Source: Epibacterium sp. Ofav1-8
Lineage (GTDB): Bacteria > Pseudomonadota > Alphaproteobacteria > Rhodobacterales > Rhodobacteraceae
Direction of reading: 5' to 3'
NCBI RefSeq assembly: GCF_022348185.1
Contig: NZ_JAKRFD010000001.1
Span: 496,001 to 560,000, forward strand
DNA: 64,000 nt
Part shown: one piece after another, positions 17,347 through 25,972 of the stretch
Numbering within the stretch: position 1 is the first letter of the stretch
Layout: the number at the start of each line of letters is the position of its first letter
Made by a program: the position numbers and the translations under genes
Notes under the pieces: generated by a model
The model's input: only the letters and a program-made list of their open reading frames with translations
The model's database searches: none
Told to the model about the DNA's origin: nothing

Positions 17347-17919
17347 TCAGGCGCCGTTGAAGGTGACATGTGACAGAATGGTATCAACATCGAGTTCCAC
17401 GGCCTCGCGCGGCATGTCGCGCGGGAAGTTCAGACGGACCGCCGCACGCCGCCCATGCAGTGTGAAATGCTCCGCTGCTCCGTCGAAATCGATTACCGAT
17501 TGGCCGGTGCGGATCTGGACCTGATCGTAGGTCCCTCTGATGTCCGCGGCGAGGTTGGTGAGGCCGATCTCCAAGCTTAGCCCGGCCGGAAGCGACAGCG
17601 TCACATCGGGGTCGCACCAGAACCCCACGCGCATGCGGCCTTTTTCAACTGAGATCTTCAATTGATCGCCAACCGTTTCTACGGTCGATGTAATAGCACA
17701 GCCGATATTGTCCTCGGTGGTGATCCTTGCTTCGCGCACGTCGTCAGCATGAGTGGTCAGCTTCAGCGCGGTGCCGTCCCCATGCAGTATGACCGTGCGA
17801 ATGGCGGCGGACAACGGAATGGACTGATCGTCCTCGGCCTGGACCAGACGCGGGGCGGCGCTCAGGACCACCAGGGCGGCGCTGATCGAGGCGAGCGTGA
17901 TCTTTGTCTTGCGTTTCAT
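17347..17919 (-). CDS. Secreted protein of unknown function
   Basis: A protein of about 190 residues with a clear signal peptide (MKRKTKITLASISAALVVLS, cleavage near RLVQAEDD). The ATG at 17919 has AGGAG seven bases upstream and is preferred over one six codons earlier. The mature part is rich in beta-type alternation (TVILHGDGTALKLTTHADD, ISVEKGRMRVGFWCDPDVTL, TYDQVQIRTGQSVIDFDGAA), like right-handed beta-helix or DUF4097-type putative adhesins. No catalytic motif is seen. It lies downstream of, and in the same direction as, the AraC-type gene, 129 bp away. Confidence 0.75.
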   Translation of the reverse strand: MKRKTKITLASISAALVVLSAAPRLVQAEDDQSIPLSAAIRTVILHGDGTALKLTTHADDVREARITTEDNIGCAITSTVETVGDQLKISVEKGRMRVGFWCDPDVTLSLPAGLSLEIGLTNLAADIRGTYDQVQIRTGQSVIDFDGAAEHFTLHGRRAAVRLNFPRDMPREAVELDVDTILSHVTFNGA

Positions 17920-18048
17920 GCCAATGCTCCTGTGCAAGGGGGCAGCAGGCCCCGTCTTCTGTGCAATGGAGTGTGGCCCCTCCGCCCCCTGTGTGCGACC
18001 TGATGCGCGATAAAGGACGTCCGCGATCGGGTTTCCGGACCTGGGGGC

Positions 18049-19143
18049 TCAGGTCTCCGATGCGGTTTCCTGCACCCGGACCGTGTCAGAGCCGGAGCGG
18101 GGTTCGGAGGTGGTACAGGCACGGCTGCGCCAGGCGCTGGGGTTGAGGCCGGTCACCCGCTGGAATTCGCGATTGAAATTGGATTTGGTGGTGAACCCCA
18201 CGGCAAAGATCACCTCGGTCACCGGCATGTCGGTTTCTTCAAGGATGCGGCAGGCATCGCGAATGCGGAACGTATTGACGTATTTCGGAACATTCATTGC
18301 CCGCAGCGTGTTCACGGCGCTGGACACCTGTCGGGCGGGCACGCGGATCTTGCGTGCGATTTCGTTCAGCGACAGGTTTTCATTTCGGTACAGATGGTTG
18401 GTTTCCATCTCCTGATCCAGCTTTGCAAGGATGCTTTCGGCGCTGGTCTCATCCTCCGGCGACAGGGACTGGGCCTGCGGCGTGGTGGGCTGCGGCCGCG
18501 GGGCCGGGGCAGGGCCGTCATGGCGGGTAAAGAACACCACGATCAGCGCAAGCAGGAAGGTGAGGTTGGAATACCCGACCAGTGCAGGCGAAATCTGACT
18601 GTCGTTGAGCCGGATATCCAGCGCGACCATCACGTCCACTCCGGCCGACAGCAGCAGAATAGTCCCCGCGACCATATAGGCGCGCTGGGTGGGAATGAGG
18701 CTCTGCAAGGGACGGCTTGCCATCCAGTCCAGATCAAGGTTCATGCCGGACCAGATCAGATGCCCGCCAAACAGCAGGTAGACCAGGATCGACATCGTAT
18801 CGACGATATCCTCGATGCCGAGGAGGAACGCGCCATTGGTGATCGCCAGCAACACCGCGATCGCGCCGAATATGACGGGGCGGCTGAAACGTCCGGTACG
18901 GCCTGCCAGTTCATTGAGCGACAACCAAGTCAGTGGCGGCAAGGCGATCGCCAGCGAAATCAGCGGCATTTTGGGCATGTCCTGAATGCCCCAGGACACG
19001 CCAAGCAGCACCGACTGCAACGCAAAGCCCACGACGGTCAGCATGACCACCCAATCAAGCCCCCGCCCGATGAAACGGGCAAGCTGCATGATCACGAAGA
19101 TCAGGAAGAACGCGGTCAGGAACGGCAGGGGGAAAAACAGCAA
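18049..19143 (-). CDS. Membrane-anchored AraC-family transcriptional regulator
   Basis: A 364-residue protein. The first about 220 residues form roughly seven membrane helices (MLFFPLPFLTAFFLIFVIMQ, WVVMLTVVGFALQSVLLGVS, PVIFGAIAVLLAITNGAFLL, YMVAGTILLLSAGVDVMVAL, YSNLTFLLALIVVFF). After a Pro-rich linker, the C-terminal about 100 residues are an AraC double helix-turn-helix (ENLSLNEIARKIRVPARQV and MPVTEVIFAVGFTTKSNFNR, ending GLNPSAWR). Membrane AraC proteins sense envelope or extracellular signals. It lies 139 bp downstream of the last gene of the biosynthetic cluster, in the same direction, and is the only regulator next to it. It may bind the 22-bp-spaced direct repeats at 27971 and 44954 (inference). 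Confidence 0.88.
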   Translation of the reverse strand: MLFFPLPFLTAFFLIFVIMQLARFIGRGLDWVVMLTVVGFALQSVLLGVSWGIQDMPKMPLISLAIALPPLTWLSLNELAGRTGRFSRPVIFGAIAVLLAITNGAFLLGIEDIVDTMSILVYLLFGGHLIWSGMNLDLDWMASRPLQSLIPTQRAYMVAGTILLLSAGVDVMVALDIRLNDSQISPALVGYSNLTFLLALIVVFFTRHDGPAPAPRPQPTTPQAQSLSPEDETSAESILAKLDQEMETNHLYRNENLSLNEIARKIRVPARQVSSAVNTLRAMNVPKYVNTFRIRDACRILEETDMPVTEVIFAVGFTTKSNFNREFQRVTGLNPSAWRSRACTTSEPRSGSDTVRVQETASET

Positions 19144-19282
19144 GGCCTCAGTCTCCGGTCATTGAAGGCGGTCGTCTGGATCATGCGGCATCAGCAGGAC
19201 GGCGGCACAGAACGCAGGGGGCTGCCCCGATCCTGACCCGGTACATATCGCCATATTCGGGCCTCTGTATGACACGTCCATC

Positions 19283-19993
19283 TCAGGCCGCCCTTCCCAT
19301 ATCAACGCGCATATCCAGAACCCGGTGTTTGATTTCAACGGGGTATGCGGTCCATACCACTAAAGCGCTATCAATATTATTACACAACTCCTTATAGGAG
19401 AGTTGAGGGCGGATTGGGACCTCCATGTCACTGCAAAGAAGACGGGGCGCAAAAGGGTCGATGGCAAAACTGTCGAGGGGACAGGCGAGACCCCGGCCAT
19501 CCGCCTTGATATAGGCTTCCTTGAGGACCCAAAGCCGGGCAAAGGCGGCGTCAAACTCCGCAGATCGGAGCGGCAGGAGGCGCGCGCGTTCAGGCTCTGC
19601 AAAGAGCCGTGCTACCAACTGTCGCGCCCGGGGGCGCGCTCGGCGCTGTTCCAGGTCAACCCCAAGCGGGGCGTGTCGGCACAGGGCAATCGCCGCATCT
19701 GCGCCAGAGTGGCTCAGGCTGAAATGCGGGGCGTTGCGACCTTGCAGCACCGGGCGTCCATGAGCCTCGCGGAGAAACCGCAAGGCGTCGGGTGCGCATC
19801 CGCTGGCCGCGCCCAGAATTCGGCGCAGCGCGGCATGGGCGGCGACATATTGCACCCGGTGCGCCGGCATCGAAATGGCTGTGGCCCGCGCGTGTTCCTC
19901 ACGATCCAGCAGGGCCAGATCCTCAGGGCGCAGCTGATCGGGCAACCGGACATGCCAGACCTCGACCGGCAGTGGCGGCAACGCGCAACTCAT
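19283..19993 (-). CDS. Sfp-type 4'-phosphopantetheinyl transferase
   Basis: Transfers the phosphopantetheine arm from CoA to the conserved Ser of carrier proteins. The 236-residue product has the family motifs HFSLSHSGADAAIALC, PLGVDLEQRR (metal-binding Asp and Glu) and FARLWVLKEAYIKADGRGL (Glu and Lys of motif 3). Size is that of a single-domain Sfp/EntD enzyme. It is the last gene of the minus-strand cluster and overlaps the acyl-CoA dehydrogenase stop. It should activate the three free-standing carrier proteins at 32635, 38770 and 43624. The C-terminal about 35 residues (coding 19290-19400) are more AT-rich than the rest. Confidence 0.95.
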   Translation of the reverse strand: MSCALPPLPVEVWHVRLPDQLRPEDLALLDREEHARATAISMPAHRVQYVAAHAALRRILGAASGCAPDALRFLREAHGRPVLQGRNAPHFSLSHSGADAAIALCRHAPLGVDLEQRRARPRARQLVARLFAEPERARLLPLRSAEFDAAFARLWVLKEAYIKADGRGLACPLDSFAIDPFAPRLLCSDMEVPIRPQLSYKELCNNIDSALVVWTAYPVEIKHRVLDMRVDMGRAA

Positions 19994-21147
19994 AGCCCAC
20001 TGGCCATGCTGCGGCCGATCAGGTCCTGAAGGATCTCGCTGGTGCCGCCCCAGATGGACTGCACCGATGCATCGAGAAGATCCTGGCTCGCAGCGGCGCC
20101 GCTGTCCCCGCTGATGCCGCCAGCCCCCCGCAGTTGTACCCCCAGCGCGGCGAGCTTCTTCAGGGTGGCGGTGGTCCGCAATTTTGCAATGCAGGCGCTC
20201 TTGGGGTCAAACCGCCCGTCCTGCACCTGTGGAATGCACTGATCGATGAAACTGCGGTTCACGGCACATTCGCTGTACAGATCCGCCAGGGCAAACCGGG
20301 GGTTTTGGTGATCGAGAAGACTGCCCTGCGGTGTGCGGCGTGCGTCGCAATCCCGGATCAGATCCTGCAAGATCCGCTCACAGCACCCCTGCGCATAGAT
20401 GGCGAGAACCAGCCGCTCCACCCCGAGGAAACTCATCAGGTAGACAAAGCCCATGCCCTCGGCACCGAGGAGGTTGCCGCGCGGAACGACACAGTCCTCC
20501 AGCGAGATCCGACCGGTATCCAGTGCCGGCATGCCGCATTTCTGGATCGCTTGCTGACTGATACCCGGACGTTCGGTCTCCACCAGCACCAGGCTCAGTC
20601 CGGGTTGGTCGCCGATCGCACCACGCGCGCTCTGCGCGGCAACAATCACCACATCTGCGACTGACCCATTGGAAATATGTGTCTTGCATCCGTTCAGAAC
20701 CAGGCTTTCACCGCTGTTGCGGGCCGTGGTGGCCATATCGGACATGGCGCTGCCGCCCTGCGGTTCGGTCAGGGCCAGCGCGCCGAGGGTTTCGCCCTGG
20801 CACAGGGCCGGGAGCAGGCGGTCTTTTTGCGCGTCCGTACCAAGCCGCAGAATGAATGGGGCGACGATATCGCTCTGCAGGCAGGTGAACAGCCCGTGGA
20901 CACGGTGCCGCGCCAGTTCCTCGATCACGATGGCGCTGTCGCGAAAGTCCCGCCCCGCGCCGCCATATTGCCGGGGTATCCCGCGTCCCAGCAACCCGGC
21001 CGCGCCAGCCCGTTGCCAAATGTCACGCGGTGTCTTCTTGTCTGCAACCCAGCGATCATGCTGCGGGACGACCTCGGAGGTCAGGAAACGGGACACCTCG
21101 GCGCGCCAGGCGTCGTGCTCGGGGTCGAAGAGGGTACGATTGAACAT
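19990..21147 (-). CDS. Acyl-CoA dehydrogenase-family flavoprotein
   Basis: A 385-residue FAD enzyme that would desaturate an acyl thioester between C2 and C3. It has the complete fold: N-terminal helices (EVSRFLTSEVVPQHDRWVAD), the flavin/substrate region LGALALTEPQGGSAMSDMAT, NGCKTHISNGSVADVVIVAA, and a C-terminal IWGGTSEILQDLIGRSM. The last motif is the GGT-E type found in long-chain and many secondary-metabolism members. Within carrier-protein pathways such enzymes act on aminoacyl-carrier thioesters (for example prolyl to pyrrolyl). It overlaps the phosphopantetheinyl transferase gene by 4 bp. Confidence 0.92.
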   Translation of the reverse strand: MFNRTLFDPEHDAWRAEVSRFLTSEVVPQHDRWVADKKTPRDIWQRAGAAGLLGRGIPRQYGGAGRDFRDSAIVIEELARHRVHGLFTCLQSDIVAPFILRLGTDAQKDRLLPALCQGETLGALALTEPQGGSAMSDMATTARNSGESLVLNGCKTHISNGSVADVVIVAAQSARGAIGDQPGLSLVLVETERPGISQQAIQKCGMPALDTGRISLEDCVVPRGNLLGAEGMGFVYLMSFLGVERLVLAIYAQGCCERILQDLIRDCDARRTPQGSLLDHQNPRFALADLYSECAVNRSFIDQCIPQVQDGRFDPKSACIAKLRTTATLKKLAALGVQLRGAGGISGDSGAAASQDLLDASVQSIWGGTSEILQDLIGRSMASGL

Positions 21148-21159
21148 GGTGTCTCGCGA

Positions 21160-22182
21160 TCAGCTGAAGGAGGCGGGTTCGGGACGCAGGACCTGCGCAC
21201 CACCGAGCTGCACCGCGCGAAGGCTGTGCTGAAGCTCCGCCTCGCTTTCCGGCACGTCCAGGATCAGCGTGGTATAGCCAAGGGCCCGATACCGGCCGAC
21301 ATAGGCCGCCACCTCGCCGTAGCTGCCGACCAGATAGGGGCAGAATGTCTTGTAGTTGCGCAGGGGAAACAGCCAGTAGGCACCATCGCGCGCCTCGTGC
21401 AGGTCATCCGCTTTTTGCGAGATTTCCTGGTGCCAGATGCTGTCGGTGGTGCCCCGAGCCATCTTGTGGGCGAATTGGCCACGCCGATCCGCCGGGAACC
21501 GCAGGCGTGCCTCCTGCCAGGCCTCGTCGGAGGTTTCACGGGCAATGACGCCAAAGCGCAGGCCGATCTGGCCTTCTCCGGGAAGCGGGGCAAGCGGTTC
21601 GAGATCGTGAGGCGGCTTGGTGTAGCTGAGGCGGGTGGCCCCCAGGGTCGCCGCTGCCGCCGCGCAGGCCTCAGATGCGCCGGAGAGGTAAATCTCGGGC
21701 ATGAGTTCCGGCGGCAGCTCTGGCGAGAGCGTCAGATTGGTCACCTGATAATATGTGCCGCTGAAAGTCACGGATTCTCCGCGCAGCAGCGCCTGTAGAA
21801 TTTGCGTGTACTCCACCAGCCGGTCATAGCGGGCATCATGCTCGGTTGCGTCACCCAGCTGCTCCAGATCGCGGACAAAGCCCCCGGCCACCATGTTAAG
21901 CGCCATCTTGCGCCCATAGAGAAAGGCGAGGGAGGACACCTTTCGCGCGGCAGCCAGGGGAGACATGTAAAGCGGTTGAACAGCGACCAGCGGTACGAAG
22001 CGATGGGTCCGCTCCATCACCGCCTGGGCGACGGTCCACGGGTCCATCAGGCTGTTGTCGGTATAGATCAGCATCCCCTCAACGCCGGCGGTTTCATTCC
22101 ATTGCGCCAGCGTTCCCACGGCATCGAGATAGGCACCGGGCGCGTAGCGGACAGAAGGCGGAGCGGTGGTCAGAAGTTTCAT
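21160..22182 (-). CDS. Luciferase-like flavin-dependent monooxygenase
   Basis: A 340-residue FMN- or F420-type TIM-barrel oxidoreductase. The ATG at 22182 (MKLLTTAPPSVRYAPGAYLD) has AGGAA seven bases upstream; the frame runs 18 codons further without homology. Family features are MLIYTDNSLMDPWTVAQAVM, HRFVPLVAVQPLYMSPLAAA, ALNMVAGGFVRDLEQLGD, and YDRLVEYTQILQALLRGESV. Members in natural-product clusters perform N- or C-hydroxylation or Baeyer-Villiger oxidations. It lies between the FAD monooxygenase and acyl-CoA dehydrogenase genes, so it is probably a tailoring enzyme. It would need a flavin reductase, which is not in the window. Confidence 0.88.
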   Translation of the reverse strand: MKLLTTAPPSVRYAPGAYLDAVGTLAQWNETAGVEGMLIYTDNSLMDPWTVAQAVMERTHRFVPLVAVQPLYMSPLAAARKVSSLAFLYGRKMALNMVAGGFVRDLEQLGDATEHDARYDRLVEYTQILQALLRGESVTFSGTYYQVTNLTLSPELPPELMPEIYLSGASEACAAAAATLGATRLSYTKPPHDLEPLAPLPGEGQIGLRFGVIARETSDEAWQEARLRFPADRRGQFAHKMARGTTDSIWHQEISQKADDLHEARDGAYWLFPLRNYKTFCPYLVGSYGEVAAYVGRYRALGYTTLILDVPESEAELQHSLRAVQLGGAQVLRPEPASFS

Positions 22183-22232
22183 CTTGGTATTCCTTGCCAA
22201 AGAGATGGGAGATCGCAAAGCGGCGCGACGCG

Positions 22233-23609
22233 TCACTCGGCCAGTTCGCTGCAGAGCACGTCGAGCCTGTCCGGCGGATCAAGCAGATGCAGGACGCGGT
22301 CGATCTGGCCACGCATCGCCGGGCGCATGACGGAGGCGGAAAAGGCGAGCCGCAACCGCTCGGCGAGGTGATCGCACTCGGCGTCCGGCTGTTGCCGCAT
22401 CTGCGGGTAGGCGCGATCAACAGCGCCGCCGATGTTCCAGGCCCAGCCAGCCGTCCGGCAGGCTTCTTGCAGATAGGCGCTTTGTGCCATTGCCAGATCT
22501 GGCTGGCGGGTCAGTGTGTTATGCAGCGACAGTGCCTGAAGCGCGGCAACGCTCATGCCCTGTCCAAACAGCGGGTTGAAGGTCGCGATGGTGTCTCCGA
22601 TCGGAAAGTACCCGACCGGCAGGTCCTCTGCGATGTGATCAAAGCGCCGGAAGCGCACCGTCTTGATCGCAAAGCCACGCAGGCGCGAGACCATCGGCGC
22701 ATCTGCCAGTCGGGCGGAGAGCTCTGCGCCGGCGATGGCCTCGAACAGCTGGCGAAAGCTCTGCTCGTCTCGCGGCATCTGGGCGCCGAAACGTCCGGTC
22801 AGGGTGATGATCCAGCGGTTGTGTTCCACCGGCGCCATGACCAGGCTGCGGGTTCCGGGCGCCTGTGCCGGGCGGAGCCAGGCGCTGAGGGCGGTGGAAC
22901 CATCCTGCGCGGTCCTGTCAAAGAAGGCACTGCAGTAGCGGATGTCAGGTGTCCGGGTGTCTTCCGGCGGGAGGCGGCCCGACGCCGCCGCCAGCCATTT
23001 GAGACTGTCGCCGGCCCGCCCCGAGGCATCTATGACGATGTCTGCGGGGACCGGGCGATCCGGTGTGGAGGGAGGCTGCGCTGTGTCCTGTACATGGACC
23101 CCGGTGATACGCGCCGAATGCGGGTCTTCACCCGTCTGAGTCACCAGCCCCCGGACACGGCCGGACATGAGGGTCAGATGTGGTATCCTTCGCACCCGTT
23201 GCCGCAGCGCCTGTTCGAGGAGCGGCCGACTCTGGCTCAGCACCATCGGACCGGTGTCTTCGGGCGTGCACCATTCGTGCCCATCGTGAGTGCGCCATTG
23301 CGACCGGACCTTGAGAGGCAGGCTTCCGGCCCGTTGCAGCGCCGCCCCGATCCCCGGCATCAATTGTTCCAGCGCCTGCCGGCCGCTGTCCAGCAACGCA
23401 TGGACATGCGGGGCCTGCGGGATACGGCGCCTGTAGGTGGCACCGTCGGGGAGGCCGTCGGGCTCGATCAGAATGATCGACGCGGCATGGGGGGCAAGCG
23501 CGCTACAGGCGGCAAGACCGGCAATGCCGCCACCGATGACCACCGCGCGAGGACGCTCTGGGTGCATCCCACGCGGTGGGGGGGAGGTCGAGGGCTGCGG
23601 CAGTGCCAT
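22233..23609 (-). CDS. FAD-dependent monooxygenase
   Basis: A 458-residue flavoprotein. The Rossmann motif is AVVIGGGIAGLAACSAL near residue 22. The distal FAD motif is PVGYFPIGDTIATFNPLFGQGMSV, as in the squalene-epoxidase and aromatic-hydroxylase group. A DASGRAGDSLKWL segment corresponds to the second FAD contact of this family. No halogenase Trp motif was seen. The start at 23609 lies 4 bp after the stop of the permease gene, so the two are coupled; the ATG 14 codons later lacks a ribosome-binding site. It is a probable tailoring oxygenase of the cluster. Confidence 0.87.
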   Translation of the reverse strand: MALPQPSTSPPPRGMHPERPRAVVIGGGIAGLAACSALAPHAASIILIEPDGLPDGATYRRRIPQAPHVHALLDSGRQALEQLMPGIGAALQRAGSLPLKVRSQWRTHDGHEWCTPEDTGPMVLSQSRPLLEQALRQRVRRIPHLTLMSGRVRGLVTQTGEDPHSARITGVHVQDTAQPPSTPDRPVPADIVIDASGRAGDSLKWLAAASGRLPPEDTRTPDIRYCSAFFDRTAQDGSTALSAWLRPAQAPGTRSLVMAPVEHNRWIITLTGRFGAQMPRDEQSFRQLFEAIAGAELSARLADAPMVSRLRGFAIKTVRFRRFDHIAEDLPVGYFPIGDTIATFNPLFGQGMSVAALQALSLHNTLTRQPDLAMAQSAYLQEACRTAGWAWNIGGAVDRAYPQMRQQPDAECDHLAERLRLAFSASVMRPAMRGQIDRVLHLLDPPDRLDVLCSELAE

Positions 23610-23613
23610 CGGC

Positions 23614-24807
23614 TCAGGCCCGTCCGGTCATTGCCGCGCGCAGGGGGACGCGTGTGGCGCGCAATGCGGGCAAGCCGCCGCCGACCGCACCGATCGCAAG
23701 AGCCAGCACCACCGCGCTCACCGCCTGTGGCCAGGACAGGGCGAGCTGAAACGCCAACTGTGCATTCGCGCCGCCCTTTGTCGAGGCACTCCAGCCATCG
23801 AGCCCGATCCAGGCCAGCGCCACACCGATGGCGCAGCCGATCAGTGTCAGAACCAGCGCTTCGACAAGCGTTGCTACAAACGCCGCGCTGCGGCTGAACC
23901 CCAATGCGCGCACGGTGGCGATCTCGATCATCCGGTCGGAGACCGAACTGTACATGGTGGTCATGGCACCCACCGCGGCGCCGAAGGCCATGACGATCGC
24001 CAGGGGCCATCCCAGGAACAGGATGATGCGGCTGATGTCGCTGGCCTGGGCGGCGTAAAAGGCCTTTTCGGTCTGTGCCGCCAGTCCCATGTCGAGCTCG
24101 TCTTCCACATAGGCGCGAAACTGTTCAAACCGCGCTGCATCGGAGAGTTGCACACGCAGGGACTGGATCTGGTTGGGGCGGTTGAATTGCGCCTGTACCA
24201 GCCCCGCATCGGCCAGCAGCTCGCTCTCGAAGACACTGCCCCCGGCCGTGAAGTGCCCGACGACGGTCCATTGCGAGCGCCCGAAGGTGATCGTATCGCC
24301 CACTGCCAGATTGCGGTAGCGCGATGCCAGACGCGCACCAACAACGATCTCGGCAGTGCCGGGGGTCATCATGCGGCCATCGCTGATCTGCACCCGGGGG
24401 CGGAGCGTCAGGCCGGTTTGGTCGATACCACGCAGCGACAGGGTTTCATTCTTGTTGCTGTCCAGTGCGACCGCGTCCACCGGCACCACCAGTTCCCGAG
24501 AGATCAGAGGCGTGCCATCGTCGGTGCGAACAAGGCCGGGGGCCTCTTCAACCAGATGGGCCTGCTGGGTCTCGATCCGGCTCAGGGCCTCGCTGAAGGC
24601 ACCGCGACTGAGCACCAGCGCCACGTTGTCGGCGCCGGTCGACGACAGCGTCTTGCGAAAGCCGTTGGCCATGGCGAGAAAGCCCAGGAGCACCAGCACA
24701 ACGAGGGTCACGGACAGCACCATCGACAGGGAAATCCAGGCCCGGCGCGGCAGGCTGCGCAGGTTGGCGGTCGAGAGCGCGAGGGATTGACGGAGAAAAC
24801 CGAACAT
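23614..24807 (-). CDS. ABC exporter permease, FtsX/MacB type (second copy)
   Basis: A 397-residue inner-membrane protein with one N-terminal helix (AWISLSMVLSVTLVVLVLLGFLAM), a large periplasmic domain (about 60-270), and three C-terminal helices (FLGWPLAIVMAFGAAVGAMTT, FVATLVEALVLTLIGCAIGVALAWIG, ALSWPQAVSAVVLALAIGAVGGG). The ATG at 24807 has AGGTGAT upstream and lies 4 bp after the stop of the other permease gene. The two permeases are paralogous and probably form a heterodimer driven by the LolD-type ATPase. Such systems, with an adaptor protein, move lipids, peptides or toxins out of the inner membrane. Confidence 0.9.
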   Translation of the reverse strand: MFGFLRQSLALSTANLRSLPRRAWISLSMVLSVTLVVLVLLGFLAMANGFRKTLSSTGADNVALVLSRGAFSEALSRIETQQAHLVEEAPGLVRTDDGTPLISRELVVPVDAVALDSNKNETLSLRGIDQTGLTLRPRVQISDGRMMTPGTAEIVVGARLASRYRNLAVGDTITFGRSQWTVVGHFTAGGSVFESELLADAGLVQAQFNRPNQIQSLRVQLSDAARFEQFRAYVEDELDMGLAAQTEKAFYAAQASDISRIILFLGWPLAIVMAFGAAVGAMTTMYSSVSDRMIEIATVRALGFSRSAAFVATLVEALVLTLIGCAIGVALAWIGLDGWSASTKGGANAQLAFQLALSWPQAVSAVVLALAIGAVGGGLPALRATRVPLRAAMTGRA

Positions 24808-24811
24808 TGGA

Positions 24812-25972
24812 TCACCTGTGTTTGAGAGCTGCCGCGATCGGCAGGCGAAGAGCATTGATCGAGGGCAGCGCGCCGCAGGCGAGGGCAAATCCCACCGCCA
24901 GCGCCACCGCCGTGCCAATCACGCGCGGGGTGAGGTAGAGGCCGGGCACGACGCTTTGCAGCGCATCGGCCAGCATGGGGATCACCGCGGCCGTGAGACT
25001 GAGCCCGAGGCACAGCCCCAGCGCAAACAGCACCAGTGTTTCCGCCAGAACGATGCGCATGATCCGCCCGCCGGAAAAGCCGAGGACTTTCAACACGCCG
25101 ATCTCCAGCGTGCGCTCCCGGATGGCAAAGATCATCGTATTGGCGACGATCATCAGGATGGTGGCAAAGGCGACCCCGACGATCAGCCGGACCAAAAGCG
25201 CGATATTGGCAAATTGCTCCAGGAAGGCCGACATGAAGGCGGTTTCGGATTGGGTCCGGGTCTGGGCGCCGGAATTGGCATAGGCGGCGTCAATCTGGCG
25301 GGACAGGGCGTCGGTGTCCGCGCCCGGTTGCGGTTTGATGCCGTAGAGATCGACCCGGTTGCGATTGCGCAGGACCGCGGCGTGGAAATAATCGGACCGC
25401 GCCAGCAGAAAGCTGGTGTCGGTGGTGATCTCGGCCCCGTCGAAAATCCCGGCAATGGTGAAGCGCCAGTTGCGATCCCCGCCGTCGCGGGCGTGCACAA
25501 AGCTGGTCAGCGTCACACTGTCTCCGGTATGCCAGCCCATCCGATCAGCAAGGGTGCGCCCGACCAGAATGGCGGTGCGATCCGCCTCGGCGGCGCGCAG
25601 CATGTCGGGCGTGAAATTATAGGTGTCGGCATAGACCCGGGCGTAGCTTTCAAGATCGACCGCGTTGGCACCGACGATGTTGCGCTCGTTGCCGACAAAG
25701 GCGCGCAGGCGGGTGATGTGGGTGACCTCGGCCACGTCATCAAGTGCTTCGATCTCCGGCAGATAGGACAAGGGCAGCGTCTCGTTGCCGCCGACCTTGG
25801 AGGCGACCACCAGCCGCGCGGTCTGTGACCCGGCCCCTTCAAACCCCTGGCGAAAGCTTGACAGGACGCCAAAGATGAAGAAGGCGACGCCGATGCACAG
25901 GATCAGCAATACGCTGCGCAAGAGCTTGCGCGTCAGGTTCTGACGGATCAGCAGGGACGGGCTCAGGCGCAT
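24812..25972 (-). CDS. ABC exporter permease, FtsX/MacB type (first copy)
   Basis: A 386-residue permease of the same type: N-terminal helix LLRSVLLILCIGVAFFIFGVL, periplasmic domain about 45-255, then C-terminal helices (LIVGVAFATILMIVANTMIFA, VLAETLVLFALGLCLGLSLTAAV, GTAVALAVGFALACG). RERTLEIGVLKVLGFSGGRIMRIV is the conserved FtsX cytoplasmic coupling segment. It overlaps the ATPase gene by 10 bp and is followed by the second permease after 4 bp. Confidence 0.9.
   Translation of the reverse strand: MRLSPSLLIRQNLTRKLLRSVLLILCIGVAFFIFGVLSSFRQGFEGAGSQTARLVVASKVGGNETLPLSYLPEIEALDDVAEVTHITRLRAFVGNERNIVGANAVDLESYARVYADTYNFTPDMLRAAEADRTAILVGRTLADRMGWHTGDSVTLTSFVHARDGGDRNWRFTIAGIFDGAEITTDTSFLLARSDYFHAAVLRNRNRVDLYGIKPQPGADTDALSRQIDAAYANSGAQTRTQSETAFMSAFLEQFANIALLVRLIVGVAFATILMIVANTMIFAIRERTLEIGVLKVLGFSGGRIMRIVLAETLVLFALGLCLGLSLTAAVIPMLADALQSVVPGLYLTPRVIGTAVALAVGFALACGALPSINALRLPIAAALKHR

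Noticed and set aside
19340-19410. AT-rich patch with an imperfect CAACTCC/GGAGAGTTG inverted repeat as a terminator or insertion scar
   Set aside because: It lies inside the phosphopantetheinyl transferase frame, which stays open, and there is no T-run or target-site duplication.
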